Positions 20,835 through 33,149 of a stretch of DNA of 64,000 bases are shown here, one piece after another. The DNA is from Brevipalpus yothersi (lineage: Eukaryota > Arthropoda > Arachnida > Trombidiformes > Tenuipalpidae), in NCBI GenBank assembly GCA_003956705.1, contig QZCP01000701.1:1-64000 (forward strand), in the 5' to 3' direction. The first letter of the stretch is position 1; every line of letters begins with the position of its first letter. The notes under the pieces were generated by a model. That model searched no databases and had not been told where the DNA came from. It was given only the letters and a program-made list of their open reading frames with translations. The translations under genes were made by a program, and so were the position numbers.

Positions 20835-21870
20835 CTCGATGGCAATCAAATCAAATGAATCTTGCAACAACAATTGCTGAGTTGAAATTGAAACTAGAGA
20901 TGCTAGTCTTTGGTGTCAATTTTTCTTGCAAAGAAACCTCTTCACACAGAATCGTATGACATGGAGATCAATCAAACATACTGGAAATCACAAGCATTCG
21001 AAATGAGCACGAGATAAGACTTGAATAGCAAAGTTTTAACGACATATATTTCTAATTGAATGGAGAGGAAACGTTTCTCGCTCCTAGATGAACAACAAAA
21101 GCATCAGCACTGTGATAAAATTCCTTAGAAAAATGAGGCAACAAGAAAAAAAATAAACCCAATGATTATCACACAATGATCACATATGACTTGACAGACA
21201 CACAACTAGTAACTGAAGGCAGTCGAGATTCAATCGCCCGCTGACAATCGTTGATAAAGATGAGGGATTGATTCTCATAAGAGAGATACTAGATTTTAGA
21301 TCACACATACACACACACACACACTCTCTCTCTCTCTCTCGATCCTAGTTATCCACTCAATAAGCATGTGTGATCACATTTTTATCCACTTGTACTCTTT
21401 CTGATTGTGTTCGCACACACAAAATAGATGGCTACAAGTGATGATCGTTATTATTACACACATCCTTGATTGGATAAAAAACAAACGATGCCGATCTTCA
21501 AGGACACTCGCTATAAATAATGTTAAAGTAGAAATTATAGAATTGAATGCTAAAATTTTTCCCTCAAAATCAACAAAACTGTTTCAATCTTTTTCGACCA
21601 CTCTTCAAATTAACATGAGCCACAAAATCAGAACTGGACGAACTGATAGAACTGAAAAAACGAAAGAACGTTAAAAAACTTTCAAGACGTTAAAACGTTC
21701 AAATATGTAGTTCCAGTTATCACCACCAGGAACACTGGTGTCGAGTGTTGTCCAGTTGAGCTGGCATTTGCTGGCATGTTTTGGGAAGTCTGCTGTTGTC
21801 TGTGTGTGTCAATTTAATTTTAATTTTGATTGTTGTTTAGGGGAATGTTATTTTGATTAATTTGAACAAC
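20835..21870. promoter_or_regulatory. Divergent region between AIG1-like and coatomer beta genes
   Basis: Contains both promoters. An (AC)n tract at 21303-21324 runs directly into (TC)n to 21340. No coding frame with support was seen and no clear TATA box. Confidence 0.4.
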
Positions 21871-24800
21871 ATGTCCACCAATCAGGCTGATTCAGTCTGC
21901 TATACAATCATCAATGCACCGGTTGACAGTGACCAAGTTAATGAACAGAATCTGCGATCTATTCTGGGTGAGTTTGATGTAACCGGTGTATGATTAAGTA
22001 TCAATTAAGATTTTCTAGATTCAGTGGATTAATGTCCCTTTTTCCTTTTCTTAACGGTAGAAAAGGGTGATGATAAGGAGAAAACACAAGCTCTCAAAAC
22101 TCTGATATTCCTGATTCTTAATGGAGAAAAATTTGGATCCAGTATGCTGATGACCATCATCCGATATGTATTACCATCTCGTGATCATGAAGTCAAAAAA
22201 TTGTTGCTCATCTTCTGGGAAATCGTTCCAAAGAGAGGTCCTGATGGTAAATTGTTGCATGAAATGATATTGGTCTGTGACGCCTATCGTAAAGACTTAC
22301 AGCATCCGAATGAATTTATTCGAGGGTCAACATTGCGTTTCCTGTGTAAACTAAGAGAACCCGAATTACTTGAACCGCTGATGACTCCGATCAGAGCTTG
22401 CCTAGACCATCGTCACTCATATGTAAGACGTAATGCAGTGTTAGCAATTTTCAAGATGTATATCAACTTTGAGTCCCTCATTCCCGATGCTCCAGAACTT
22501 ATCCTCGACTTTTTATCCCGTGAAACCGATGCCAGCTGCAAACGAAATGCATTCCTGATGCTATTACACATTGACCAAACACGTGCACTTGAATATCTCA
22601 CCTCGTGTCTTGATCAAATCACAAATTTTAATGACATTTTGCAGCTCGTAATTGTTGAATTGATCTACAGAGTCTGTATTGCTAATCCCTCTGAAAGATC
22701 ACGCTTCATACGAGTCATCTACAATTTATTGAATACATCATCATCGCCATCAGTTCGTTATGAGGCTGCCGCAACCCTCATCACCCTCTCACAAGCACCG
22801 ACCGCTCTCAGAGCCGCTGCTAACTGTTTTATTGACATATGTCTCAAAGAGAGTGATAACAATGTCAAATTGATTGTGCTTGATCGCTCAATCACTTTGA
22901 AAGATTCAGCTCCTGGCGCTGAGAAAGTTCTCCAAGATGTTTTGATGGATATTTTGAGAATACTTACGGTTGCTTCTGATCTGGAAGTTAAGCAGAAGAT
23001 TTTGGCGCTAGCTCTAGATCTTGTCTCATCGAGAAATGCCGAAGAGGTAAAACGTTAACAATATTCAATTTTGTATCAATCTAACTACCACTTTCTCTTC
23101 CTTTAGATGGTTCATCTTCTCAAGAAAGAGCTCATCAAAACCCAGAATGAGTCAATAACCAATAATGATGACACCAGTAAATATCGTCAATATCTTGTAG
23201 CAACACTGCATAAGATCTGCATGAAATATCCTGATGTGTTGATATCAGATCAATTGATTTCGGTGCTGTTTGATCTATTTACCTATGATGATGAGCCCAC
23301 AGCCGCCTTGGTCTTTAATTTCACTCGTGAATACATCCTCAAAAATCCACAGCACAAAAATCTTCTCGTATCTAAAGTTCTAGAAATCTTCTTGTCTGTT
23401 AAAAATTCAAAGATTCACAGACCACTCATCTGGCTTTTGGGTGAATACTGTGAAGAAACCGATCCAACTCTCATAAATGAAGCAATGACTACCATTCGAA
23501 ATTCTTTAGGAGAAATTCCTATTGTTGCCAGTGAAGTCAAGAAACTCGAAAATGGTGAGGAAAATGCTGAACCAGGTTCCGTAGCAGCTAGCTCCTTGTC
23601 ATCCAAATTGGTGACAGCTGATGGTTCATACGCCACCCAATCTGCGCTAAGCATCTCATCCAAATCGGGTGATAAAACCAAAATTCCTCCTCTCAGATCC
23701 TATTTATTATCTGGAGATTTCTTTGTTGCTACCGCTCTGGCTAATACATTCGTAAAATTTGCCTTAAAGTTCAAGGAATCCCATCAAATGAGTGGATCTT
23801 CTTCTTCTCGGACCATCAACTCTTTCGTCGCTGAATGCATGTTGGTTTTGACCTCAATCTTACACCTTGGTAAAGCTCGTGCCTCTGGAGTTCTTCAAGT
23901 TCCTGAAACAAGTGAGACCAGTGTTATGAGTGAAGATGATTTCGAAAGAATAGCTCTATGTCTTGTAGTCTTAAGTCAGCTAGCGAATGATACCGTTGCT
24001 CCAACGATGAAGCAAATCTTCATCGGAGATATGAGAGGTTGTCTTGAGTTGATGTTGAACTCTCTCAAGAAGGATGATGAGAAGGATAAAAAAGTTGAAA
24101 CGAAGTGTGTCGAAATCGATGATCATCTTAATTTCTCTCAACTATTGGGAAGGGGTCAAGATATGTTAGAAAACCAATTCGAGCTGAGTCTCTCCAGAGC
24201 TATTGGTGGCAATGTTGGACCAACCGCTACCTCATCAACCTCAGGAAAATCAAGCAGTATCGTTAATTTATTATCAGCATCAAAACTATCCAAAGTGACT
24301 CAGTTAACAGGATTCTCTGATCCTATTTACGCAGAATGTTACGTAAACGTTAACCAATACGACATTGTACTAGATGTTTTAATAGTCAATCAAACAAATG
24401 ATGTGCTTCAAAACTGTGCCTTGGAGCTCTCGACTTTGGGTGATTTGAAACTTGTAGAAAGACCTCAGCCCATCGTTCTTGCTGCTCACGATTTTGCAAA
24501 TGTCAAAGCCACTGTTAAAGTTGCTTCAACTGAGAATGGGATCATTTTCGGCAACATAGGTAATTTCTTCTTGTTCGAATTTTTCATTCATTCAAACTAA
24601 TCTTGCTTATTTTCATTCCCAGTCTATGATGTTAGTGGCTCTACATCTGATCGAAATCTTGTGGTGCTAAATGATATCCACATTGATATCATGGACTATA
24701 TCGTGCCTGCTTCTTGCGATGATTCTCAATTCCGTAAAATGTGGGCCGCTTTCGAGTGGGAGAACAAAGTTACGATAAATACACCGATACAAGACCTCCA

Positions 24801-25071
24801 AGAGTATGTCGAGAGACTCATCAAATGTACCAACATGCGATGTTTAACACCTCAACAGGCATCATCTGGTGATTGTAGTTTTATGGCTGCCAACTTATAT
24901 GCAAAATCCATTTTCGGGGAAGATGCTTTGGTGAATGTGAGCATAGAAAAATCATCGCCTGACGGTGGCAAAATTGCTGGTCATGTAAGAGTACGAGCTA
25001 AATCTCAAGGGATGGCTCTAAGTTTAGGGGAAAAAATTAATAGCGCTCAGAAAACAGCTACAGTTGCCTGA
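21871..25071 (+). CDS. COPB1: Coatomer subunit beta
   Basis: Four exons join in phase: 21871-21967, 22061-23046, 23107-24559 and 24623-25071, giving 994 aa (human beta-COP 953). Beta-COP is part of the COPI coat that forms vesicles for Golgi-to-ER and intra-Golgi traffic. The N-terminal half is the adaptin-like helical solenoid (IRGSTLRFLCKLREPELLEP, YVRRNAVLAIFKMY). A Ser-rich linker lies at about residues 520-560. The C-terminal part has the appendage region (SDPIYAECYVNVNQYDIVLD, RKMWAAFEWENKVTINT). Introns are 93, 60 and 63 nt. The start MSTNQADSVCYTIINAP resembles the known N-terminus. Complete and unbroken. Confidence 0.96.
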
Positions 25072-25577
25072 ACTATCTTCTATGTTGATGAGAGTGTTTA
25101 TATAATTTCTTACTTATAAGTAAAATATTTCATTTTGAAAGGTCATTGTGTCGAATTTTCTTTATACTTTCTTCATTTCATTCTCTACTCTCACTCCAAA
25201 CACGATGCTATTGATTGCTCATTGTTGAAGCTCTACCATATTCTAGCTAGATCCTTTCTTTTCGAATTTTTGTCCACCAGCGAAAAGTTGAGAGAGAGAT
25301 CGTTTCGATAAAGGTTTATTCAACCGTTAAATAGGTTAATTATGATCGCGTGTCTCATGATTCAATCCTTCCTCAATTCAATTCACCCCATAAGCTTCAC
25401 TATCCACGCAGTTTCTGTAGTGATTCTGACAGTAGCATGCTGACTTCAACCTCAACCGGCAGTCTCACTACAGTTCATTACAACAGCTGATAACGATTAT
25501 TCTGTACGCATAATGCTGGTGAATGAGATGCTCATGATATTTTTCGAGTTCCGTCGAACTGAAAACAGTCTAGATCA
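25072..25577. other. Intergenic region between coatomer beta and AIFM3-like genes
   Basis: 3' flank of COPB1 and promoter side of the next gene. No gene was seen. Confidence 0.5.
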
Positions 25578-28083
25578 ATGCTCTCTGCATTGTGTCGAGT
25601 TCGCTTGATATCGCTTGTCTTTCAGGTGAAAAGTTTGCAATATCAGCAAAAGTGTCCACAAATCATCACATCAACATCAGTTGAAATGTCTTTTTTGGGT
25701 AAATTGTTTTCACGTAATTCACACAATTTGGCCAATGGAGAAGTTGAATTTAAAGCATGTAAAACAAGTGAAATCAAGGATGATGAGTAAGTTACGATTT
25801 TAATATTGTATCTAGATTTATCTCAGAATTGAGAGTGATTCTTAAATGAATTGCTCTCAATGTCCTCGTTCTGCGATTTGTCAACAAATGGGTTGAAATG
25901 AAATAATGCCTGAATTTATGATCATTTTTTCAATTTAAGATTTAAAGTTGTCAAAAAAGGTGATTATGAAGTGTTAATCAGCAAACATCAAGGTGAATAT
26001 TATGCAACCGGAACAAAATGTACTCATTATGGTGCTCCATTAGCTAAAGGTAAGCCAATTGCGTTTCAAGAGAAAAAATTATGATCGATTGATTCCAACG
26101 GAGAATTGAGGGCAATTTATGTAAAGTTATACTTTTAATCATCATTTCTTATCGGTAGGAGTTTTCAAAGATGGTCGACTAATCTGTCCATGGCACAATG
26201 CGTGTTTCAGGGTTACCAATGGAGATATTGAAGATTTCCCTGCCTTCTCACAATTACCCTGCTATCAGGTGAAAGTAAAGAATGGAGACATTTGGGTTGG
26301 AGGAAATCCGGCAAACCTCAATGGATCTCAATTCAAACTTCCCATCAAATCAAGGGGAAAAGAATTAAGCAATCAACACTTCATCATTATTGGATCCGGT
26401 GCGGCTGGCTACCAATGTGCTGTGACTTTACGTCAGCTAGGATTTGGAGGTGCAATCACAATGTTGACCCAGGATGGTGCCATGCCGTACGATCGAACAA
26501 AATTAAGCAAAAGTTTGGATACTCCGATAGAAAATATTCTCCTGAAACCTTTGAATGAGTACAAAGATGCTGAGATACTGATCAAGACTTCAGCGGGTGT
26601 TAAAAGTATCAACCCCACTGAGAAAAATATAATCTGTGATGATGGAACAACTTTCTCTTACGATAAAGTGTTCCTGGCTTCCGGTTCAGGACCGAGAAAA
26701 TTAGCTGTTCCTGGAGCTGAGCTCGATAACATTTTCTACTTAAGGGACCATCGAGATGCACAAAAGATTTCTCAAAGTTTCGCTGGCAAAGATGTTGTCA
26801 TTTGTGGTACTTCTTTCATAGGTTGTTGTCATTTTGTTTGATTGAGGAACAAATTTTCTCACAAAACTATTTCATTTTTCAGGCTTAGAAATAGCTTCTT
26901 CGATTTTCAAGCAAGCAAAATCCCTTGCTCTTGTGGGCATCTCCAAGTATCCATGTGATCACGTTCTTGGTGATGTTATTGGCAAAGCGCTACAAGATGT
27001 AAGAGAAGCCCTTTCCTCTCGCCTATGATGGGATTTTAAACTACAGTGTTGAATGAAAATATTTCTTTCCTGTTGGAATTTGCTAAAAATTCCTCTTATT
27101 TAAACAACCGTATCAAAATTCCAAAAACCATGGAGGAAATTCCTTGCATGATTCAATCCTTCTATCACACCGGAAATGATGATTTTGATTACTTCCCATC
27201 TTTTCCCCTCTCCCATTGATAGTTTATAAAAGTTCAAGCGTTTGACTGATGTTTCAAGGATATCAAATTGATCTAGACTTTCTTTTTTCTAGTTATATGA
27301 ATCGAAAGGAATGAGATTCTTCAACAAATCTTCCGTCACAGAATTCCAAGGAGAAAATGGCTCTGTCAAGTATGCAATCATTGCCGGTGAAAAAGTACCT
27401 TGTGATGTTTGCTTAGTTGGAATAGGGACTATACCACATTCACAGTACCTGAAAACTTCGAATCTCTCACTTACCTCCTCTGGTCATGTTGATGTGAATG
27501 AAAAAATGGAAACCAATGTAGACTCAATTTATGCTGGAGGAGATCTCGTCAAATTCCCTCTCACACTTTATAATACCAATGCTTCGATTGGACATTGGCA
27601 GATTGCTCAATTTCATGGAAAAGTTGCTGCCTACTCAATGCTTGGAAAAGCTTGTGACATTAATACGGTTCCTTGTTTTTGGACTAGCCTGCTGGGAAAA
27701 AATTTAAGATATGCTGGCTATTCTGCTGGTCATGATAACATCATCATCAGTGGATCAGTGGAAAATTGGAAGTTTGTCGCACAATTCATGAAGTGAGTGA
27801 TTTAATTTCTTCTTTACTTCTTGAAATTTAAAGAGTTTATTCGCCCTACCCTTTTCTTAGGCAAGGTAGAGTAGTGGCAGTTCTGACCTGTGGTTATGAT
27901 CCTCTTGCTGGTCTCTTCAAAGCCCTACTGATGAAAGAGCGGTGGATAAAAGAGGAGGAAACTGGGTAAGTTTTGATCTCCATTCTACCTTCTTAATTAT
28001 TTCAGATATTTTATTGATTTGACTGTCTTCTTTTTTAACACAGAGGTGTTCCCCCTCAATGGTCCATTGAATCTCCTGCTTGA
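25578..28083 (+). CDS. AIFM3: AIFM3-like Rieske and FAD-dependent oxidoreductase
   Basis: Seven exons join in phase: 25578-25786, 25940-26049, 26159-26821, 26883-26998, 27293-27792, 27861-27965 and 28044-28083, giving 580 aa. A Rieske [2Fe-2S] domain is formed by CTHYGAPLAKG and CPWHNACF (about residues 97-122). It is followed by a pyridine nucleotide-disulfide oxidoreductase fold with FAD motif IIGSGAAGYQC (about 181), the NAD-site loop GTSFIGLEIA (about 323) and the second FAD motif ESIYAGGD-like VDSIYAGGDLV. This order is that of apoptosis-inducing factor 3. The N-terminus (MLSALCRVRLISLVFQVKSL) is basic and hydrophobic like a mitochondrial presequence; an in-frame ATG at 25686 could give a form without it. 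All iron-sulfur ligands are present. Confidence 0.93.
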
Positions 28084-28914
28084 AAACGAGAATTGTTTCA
28101 GAATTTTCTCATTCAATCACTGTAAAAGGAGAATAATACTGAAAAGCCTTTGATTGCCTTTTTAGTTCAAGAAAGAAAATTTCTGCCATCAAACAATCAA
28201 ATAGTTGTTCTCAACCGCGAATTTGAAAGTAATGTTCTAGTTTTTCGCTCTAATAATAGTATCAATTCTGAGATTCTCTGACACAAACCAAGGTGTAACA
28301 TTGCAAAATTCTTTTTCAATTGTATAGCATTGAATCAAGGTATTCGTTCCAAGTAAATTAAGATTATGAATTTTATCAAAAATGGTCCGACTCATGAGCG
28401 ATGAAATACATCTATAAATGCACACGATATTGAATGAGAGCTCGAAGATGAAATTTTTACCCGATACTACCAAGAACACATTTCCGTTAGCTAAACATTT
28501 CCATCGAGAATCACTTGATAAGAATGCCCTCTCTTCACTCTTCACCTGACAAAATTCAGCTGTCTTGTCGGAAGTACGCTGAAAAATGTGGACAATTTTT
28601 GATCAACTCTATCCAGGAATCTTATCAGAAGGTTTTTATGATTTTTCTACAATTTCGAATCAAGTCGAGCTGAATCAGTTTCGTAATAATCGCATCTTTG
28701 AGAAAGAATTGACAATTCAAATGCATCTCAGAATGTCTACGTTGATCTCTCTTGTTGTAATAAGAAGGTGGTCGAGCAATGTCGACATTATACAGTGATT
28801 AACTGACGTCATGATGAGGTTTCTCCGTTCATACTCGATGCCCTACTCTCTTCGCCATCTTTTTCTAGCAGAGATAATCTGTGTATAAAATCGCCACAAA
28901 CTTCCCATCAGGAC
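28084..28914. other. Intergenic region before the E-NTPDase gene
   Basis: Frames at 28545-28237 (-) and 28586-28798 (+) have no recognisable family and no signal or domain, so they are not called as genes. The right end holds the TATA box of the E-NTPDase gene. Confidence 0.45.
28884..28890 (+). promoter_or_regulatory. TATA box of the E-NTPDase gene
   Basis: TATAAAA, followed by an initiator-like ATCAGG at 28907-28912. A start at A28910 would lie 26 nt after the TATA box and leave a leader of only about 5 nt before the ATG at 28915. Confidence 0.55.
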
Positions 28915-30733
28915 ATGATTTCGTTAGTGACCTTTTGTATCTTTTTCATTGGTAAGAACTTTGGTTACTTTTTGTTACAATCGAATAATGATCAGAAATG
29001 AATGTCTCTCTTTCCTCCTCACGATCGTTTTCTCATCCAATTAAGGACTGACCTGTCACGTCCATGGTGATTTTGAATTTAAGTCTCCTCAACTATGGAA
29101 GAACAGCCTGTTAAAAAGAGCTTCTGGGGCTTTGAAGATGATAGATATCGTGGATCCAGCCAAAAATGATGTAAGTTGATTGAAAAGAGAACGAAATTCA
29201 TCATTTAAAACAACTACTTCAATCGTTCAGTATGCGTTGGTGATCGATGCTGGTTCATCTCATTCGGAAGTGATACTATTCACTTGGTCCGAAAAATATC
29301 AAGGCACAGGCTTCGTTAGACAGATTTCTAATTGTGAAGTGAGCCCTGGTATCGATGGTCTCAAAGATCCCACAGAAACTGTTCAAAATCTTCTTGCTTG
29401 TGTTCGCAAATTGCTTGACAAAGTACCTGATAGCCATCCAGGGCCATTTCCACTGTTGTTAGGTGCTACAGCTGGAATGAGAATTCAGAAACTTAAGGAT
29501 GAGGCAAGATCATCCGCCATATTTACTGCTATTAGAAGAGGATTTGAGAACTTTAGTTACAAAGGCCGAAGACTTTTGATTGATCGACTCCAAATTTTAC
29601 CCGACAAAGATGAGGGTCTTTTCGCATGGATTACAGCTAATTATCTGCTAAAATATATTCCACCGGAAGCTGAGCGAGAGTACGAAGATATGGCTGATGT
29701 TGACAGTATTGGTATCTTGGACATGGGAGGTGCATCAGCTCAAATAGCTTTTCAAACTGACGAAGATGCCTCCAGTCATGTGCAACTTTTTGGTACTGAT
29801 TATGGAGTCAAATCATATAGTAACTTGTGTTTCGGTTCTGATCAAGCCGCAGAAAGATATCGTTTTCTACTCTTGATTGATCGTGAAGATAAGAGTTCCA
29901 ACATCATTAATAATCCTTGTTCCCAAGATGATCCAGATTTGGTGGTGAAAGGCTCCCATTTCCTTAACAATCCATGCCTGAGAGTATATGATTCCCTGAA
30001 AATCGATGTTGATCCAGATCAGGAATATATTTTCCGAAGTACAAGTTATGATGCTGACACTTGTCGTCATGCTGTGGCAGAGATAACTGATTGGGATGCC
30101 TGTGATGACACTTTTACCAATTGTCCAACGACCGAAGAAGAACCCATTCACGATACCACATTTTACGCTCTATCAAGCTTCTATTTTTCATTAAGAGTTC
30201 TGCCAACATTCTCAAAAGGATCTGAGGCAGTGATAGATCAAGATCGTCTATTAACCGAGATCGATGAATGGTGCAAGAAGCCATACAGTGATAGAGTTGC
30301 CAAAGCTGGAGAAAAGCATGCTCATACATTGTGCTTCAAGCAAAATTTCATCTATTATACTCTGAATCAAATTTATAATTTAGATGATTCGAGTTGGAAG
30401 AAGCTTCATTTTACGAACAAAATTGATGGAGCAACCCTTGGCTGGACTTTGGGTTATACGTTGAAGCGAAGTAATACGTTGCCAGTTCGTATGGTCAAGT
30501 CAAAGGTGTCCACTGAAGTTTTCAAACTACATCAACAAGTAAAAGATCTCATGAACAATCTGGGTAATGCTAATGATGAGCAGAGCTTCTTGATGGAAGA
30601 AGAGGAACTTGCCAATGTGTGTGAAAAAATTGCCACTAGTTTACAGGCGGATATATTGTTCCAATATGAAGAATGTGGTACACTTGGTCATATGAAAGCA
30701 AAATGCTGTAAGGACCGTTTCGGTTCATGGTGA
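28915..30733 (+). CDS. Secreted E-NTPDase (CD39-like, apyrase activity expected)
   Basis: Three exons join in phase: 28915-28951, 29046-29170 and 29231-30733, giving 554 aa. GDA1/CD39 family, hydrolysing extracellular ATP/ADP. All five apyrase-conserved regions are visible: DAGSSHS (about residue 60), LLGATAGMR (131), DEGLFAWIT (181), ILDMGGASAQI (216) and LGWTLGYTL (457). The stretch LFGTDYGVKSYSNLCFG places it with the cell-surface NTPDase 1/2/3/8 group. The N-terminus MISLVTFCIFFIGLTCHVHG looks like a cleavable signal peptide. No hydrophobic segment follows the last conserved region; the end is Cys-rich and soluble (YEECGTLGHMKAKCC). It therefore lacks the C-terminal anchor of CD39 and should be secreted. 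ACR4 has Ala where Thr is usual. Confidence 0.9.
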
Positions 30734-30772
30734 TCATCTAGAAGAAGAATTCTAGACAAAATCATTGCTCTA

Positions 30773-30778
30773 AATAAA
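30773..30778 (+). terminator. Poly(A) signal of the E-NTPDase gene
   Basis: AATAAA 40 nt after the stop codon. Confidence 0.55.
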
Positions 30779-31211
30779 TGATTTTTTCGTCTCTTTCATT
30801 TTATCATGAGTTTAGGTCATCCTTCTCAGGCGTAGAAATTATGGGAAAATTAGAAAAGATAAATTAGGAAAATATAAAAAACTCTAGGTTTCGAGAAAAG
30901 TTATGTGAATTATCGTATATTTTTGAAATTTGATCACTCATTTTACGTTAAATTGTTTTTACCATCTTATCATCATCGATTCCAAGTAGAACATATTAAT
31001 CGCATGTGTATGTTTGTGTTGACTGCCACTTGGGTAATACCGTTAGCTGCCAGCTAATAGCTGGAGAGAATGTGAGACTAATACCTCTCTCTACATTCCT
31101 TACTACGTATTGAATACAAAAATTATCCATTCATTTCGAAAAAAGTTTAAAAAGAAAGTTGTGAATAAAAGTTATGCTAAGAATTTTGAAACTTCGATCG
31201 AACTAGCAAGT
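30779..31211. other. Intergenic region after the E-NTPDase gene
   Basis: AT-rich, with a short palindrome CCAGCTAATAGCTGG near 31050. No gene was seen. Confidence 0.4.
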
Positions 31212-31442
31212 CTACGATAAGCCAAATCGCCTAGTTTCGATGACGCGAACGCAACTCTTGAGCATGTAAAAAGCATCATATAACTGTACTTTTCCAAAAT
31301 TATCACCATGAAAACTTAATAATAAGAAGGCTAAACCGGCTGACCACTGTTGATGGATGGACTTGATGGCTTTCAAGATTGTCCAATAATGACCTGTTCT
31401 CGGGACGGTGATCAAAGTGGCAGCAAAGTTTGCGGCAACCAT
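31212..31442 (-). CDS. Possible small protein divergent from myotrophin (weak)
   Basis: Frame of 76 aa from an ATG to a TAG. It has one moderately hydrophobic stretch (WSAGLAFLLLSFHG) and an Arg-rich end. Its ATG is 185 bp from the divergent myotrophin ATG, the kind of spacing seen for paired genes here. No family was recognised, and a chance frame over the myotrophin promoter is as likely. Confidence 0.28.
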   Translation of the reverse strand: MVAANFAATLITVPRTGHYWTILKAIKSIHQQWSAGLAFLLLSFHGDNFGKVQLYDAFYMLKSCVRVIETRRFGLS

Positions 31443-31627
31443 TTTACCCTCGCCAATCAGCTGTGTGTGCCACTTGTTTTGACAGACTCAGTTTTGTTTA
31501 CACACAGAGATTGGCCTTCTGTGTGCAGTGTATTTCAATACGATTGTCATCACTCTCATCATCATCTCTATTATTTGTGATCATCATCTCTTCTTTTTGG
31601 ATTTAAAAATTTTCTACCATTTTTAAC

Positions 31628-32203
31628 ATGTCATCTGAATTAGTGTGGAGTGTAAAAAATGGTGATCTGGAACAAGTGAAAGAATTGATCACTAAACAGG
31701 TGAGATTGTTGTGAACTTCATATTCATACTCATTTGCCCATGAAGTATACTTATATGTATGCATAGTCGTGTGAAGTCTTACAAATTTTCCACTTTATCC
31801 TCATGTGAATCAATAGAAAATCAATATTAACGAACAAATTGATGGCCGAAATCCGATTGTTTATGCCGCTGATTACGGACAGCGAGAAATCATTGAATAT
31901 TTGATATCTCAAAGAGCTGACGTCAATGTAAGTGTAAAGAAGAGGATGAAAGGATGGTCAAGAGAGTGGTCAATATGATAAATTTTAGGTGTTGATCTTA
32001 ATTTTTTTGGTTTTTCTTGATACTAGGCACCAGATAAACACGGCATTACCGCTCTTTTGGCAGCCATTTGGGAAGGGCACTATGATTGTGTGAAACTGTT
32101 GATTGAAGCTGGAGCCAACACTGGTCTTAAAACTCCTGATGGTCGAAGCTATCTGGAAGTGGCTGAGAAGCAAGAAATCAAAAGCCTTTTGGTAGGTCAA
32201 TAA
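31628..32203 (+). CDS. MTPN: Myotrophin (V-1), ankyrin-repeat protein
   Basis: Three exons join in phase 0: 31628-31699, 31817-31927 and 32027-32203, giving 119 aa (vertebrate protein 118). It is built of ankyrin repeats and, in the family, binds the actin capping protein and keeps it off filament ends. The start MSSELVWSVKNGDLEQVKEL parallels the vertebrate N-terminus. The repeats carry GRNPIVYAADYGQREIIEYL and, best conserved, NAPDKHGITALLAAIWEGHY. The chain ends KSLLVGQ. Nearly the whole length aligns with the vertebrate protein, so the assignment is firm. Confidence 0.93.
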
Positions 32204-33149
32204 TCTCAATCTCAGTCTTTAATCTCAAAGGGAACAAAAATCTATGTCCATCGGCAGAAAACTTATCCAATTAGAGTGTATCCATTTTTTGTAAGCTTTT
32301 ATATTGATTTGCATGATGTTAAAGCTGCATTTAATAAGACCTTATTTGGGCTTCTCGAGCACAATTTATCTTCTTCCGATCATCGAGGGTGGAAATGAGT
32401 TCAATCTGATCAATACCCTTCCTCAATTAACTAGGGGGAAAATCCCCAGCCATAACAACAAATACTAGAGTTTTGCATAATATATTATAATATAGAAGGG
32501 ATTTTATACTACTGGTAAATGTAGCTTTTGACGATTTGCAATTCCATTACTTCATGAATCACACAATTAGCAGGACAAGCTGCTTCAACAACTCAGACTA
32601 TTGATTCATTAAAAATTCCAAAGATGAATGGATTATTGAATAATGTGTCGCGACCCATTTTGAAGCTAAAAGTTCTCAACTTTGCGTAGTTTGTCATTTT
32701 TTTACAGCTTGCGAATTATTGAAATATATTTTACGGAAAAACGTGAATTATATTCGCATATTACTCAAAAAAGTAGGGAATTTGCTCAGCAATGAATTGA
32801 CTAGTGGATGGACAATGGAGAATAGAGGTTGAAAAATTTTACCAGAAATTGATAGCTATTTTTCATGTCTCAATTGAGATTATTCATGTGGCCTGAGGTG
32901 AAAAATTTCTCTCAAGTAACGACAACTCAGGAGAATTGAACCTAGAACACTTCCGTTGGATGAAAAATATCGTGATCGACATGCTCAGGAGATGGAAACT
33001 TATTCGAGGTTTTGGAAACTTTACTCAATAAATACAAATTGATTTACATCTCTAGGAATAACATCTTGGTTTAATTGAGAGTCAGTGAAAACAATTCGAT
33101 GACGATTCAGTAGAAAAATAATTTCATCAGGCCAAATTTTGGAGATTTC
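32204..33149. other. Convergent 3' region of myotrophin and navigator genes
   Basis: AT-rich DNA without coding frames of note. It should contain the 3' UTRs of both flanking genes. Confidence 0.5.

Noticed and set aside
28237..28545. 102-aa minus-strand frame
   Set aside because: No family, signal peptide, splice support or repeat-free context that favours coding.
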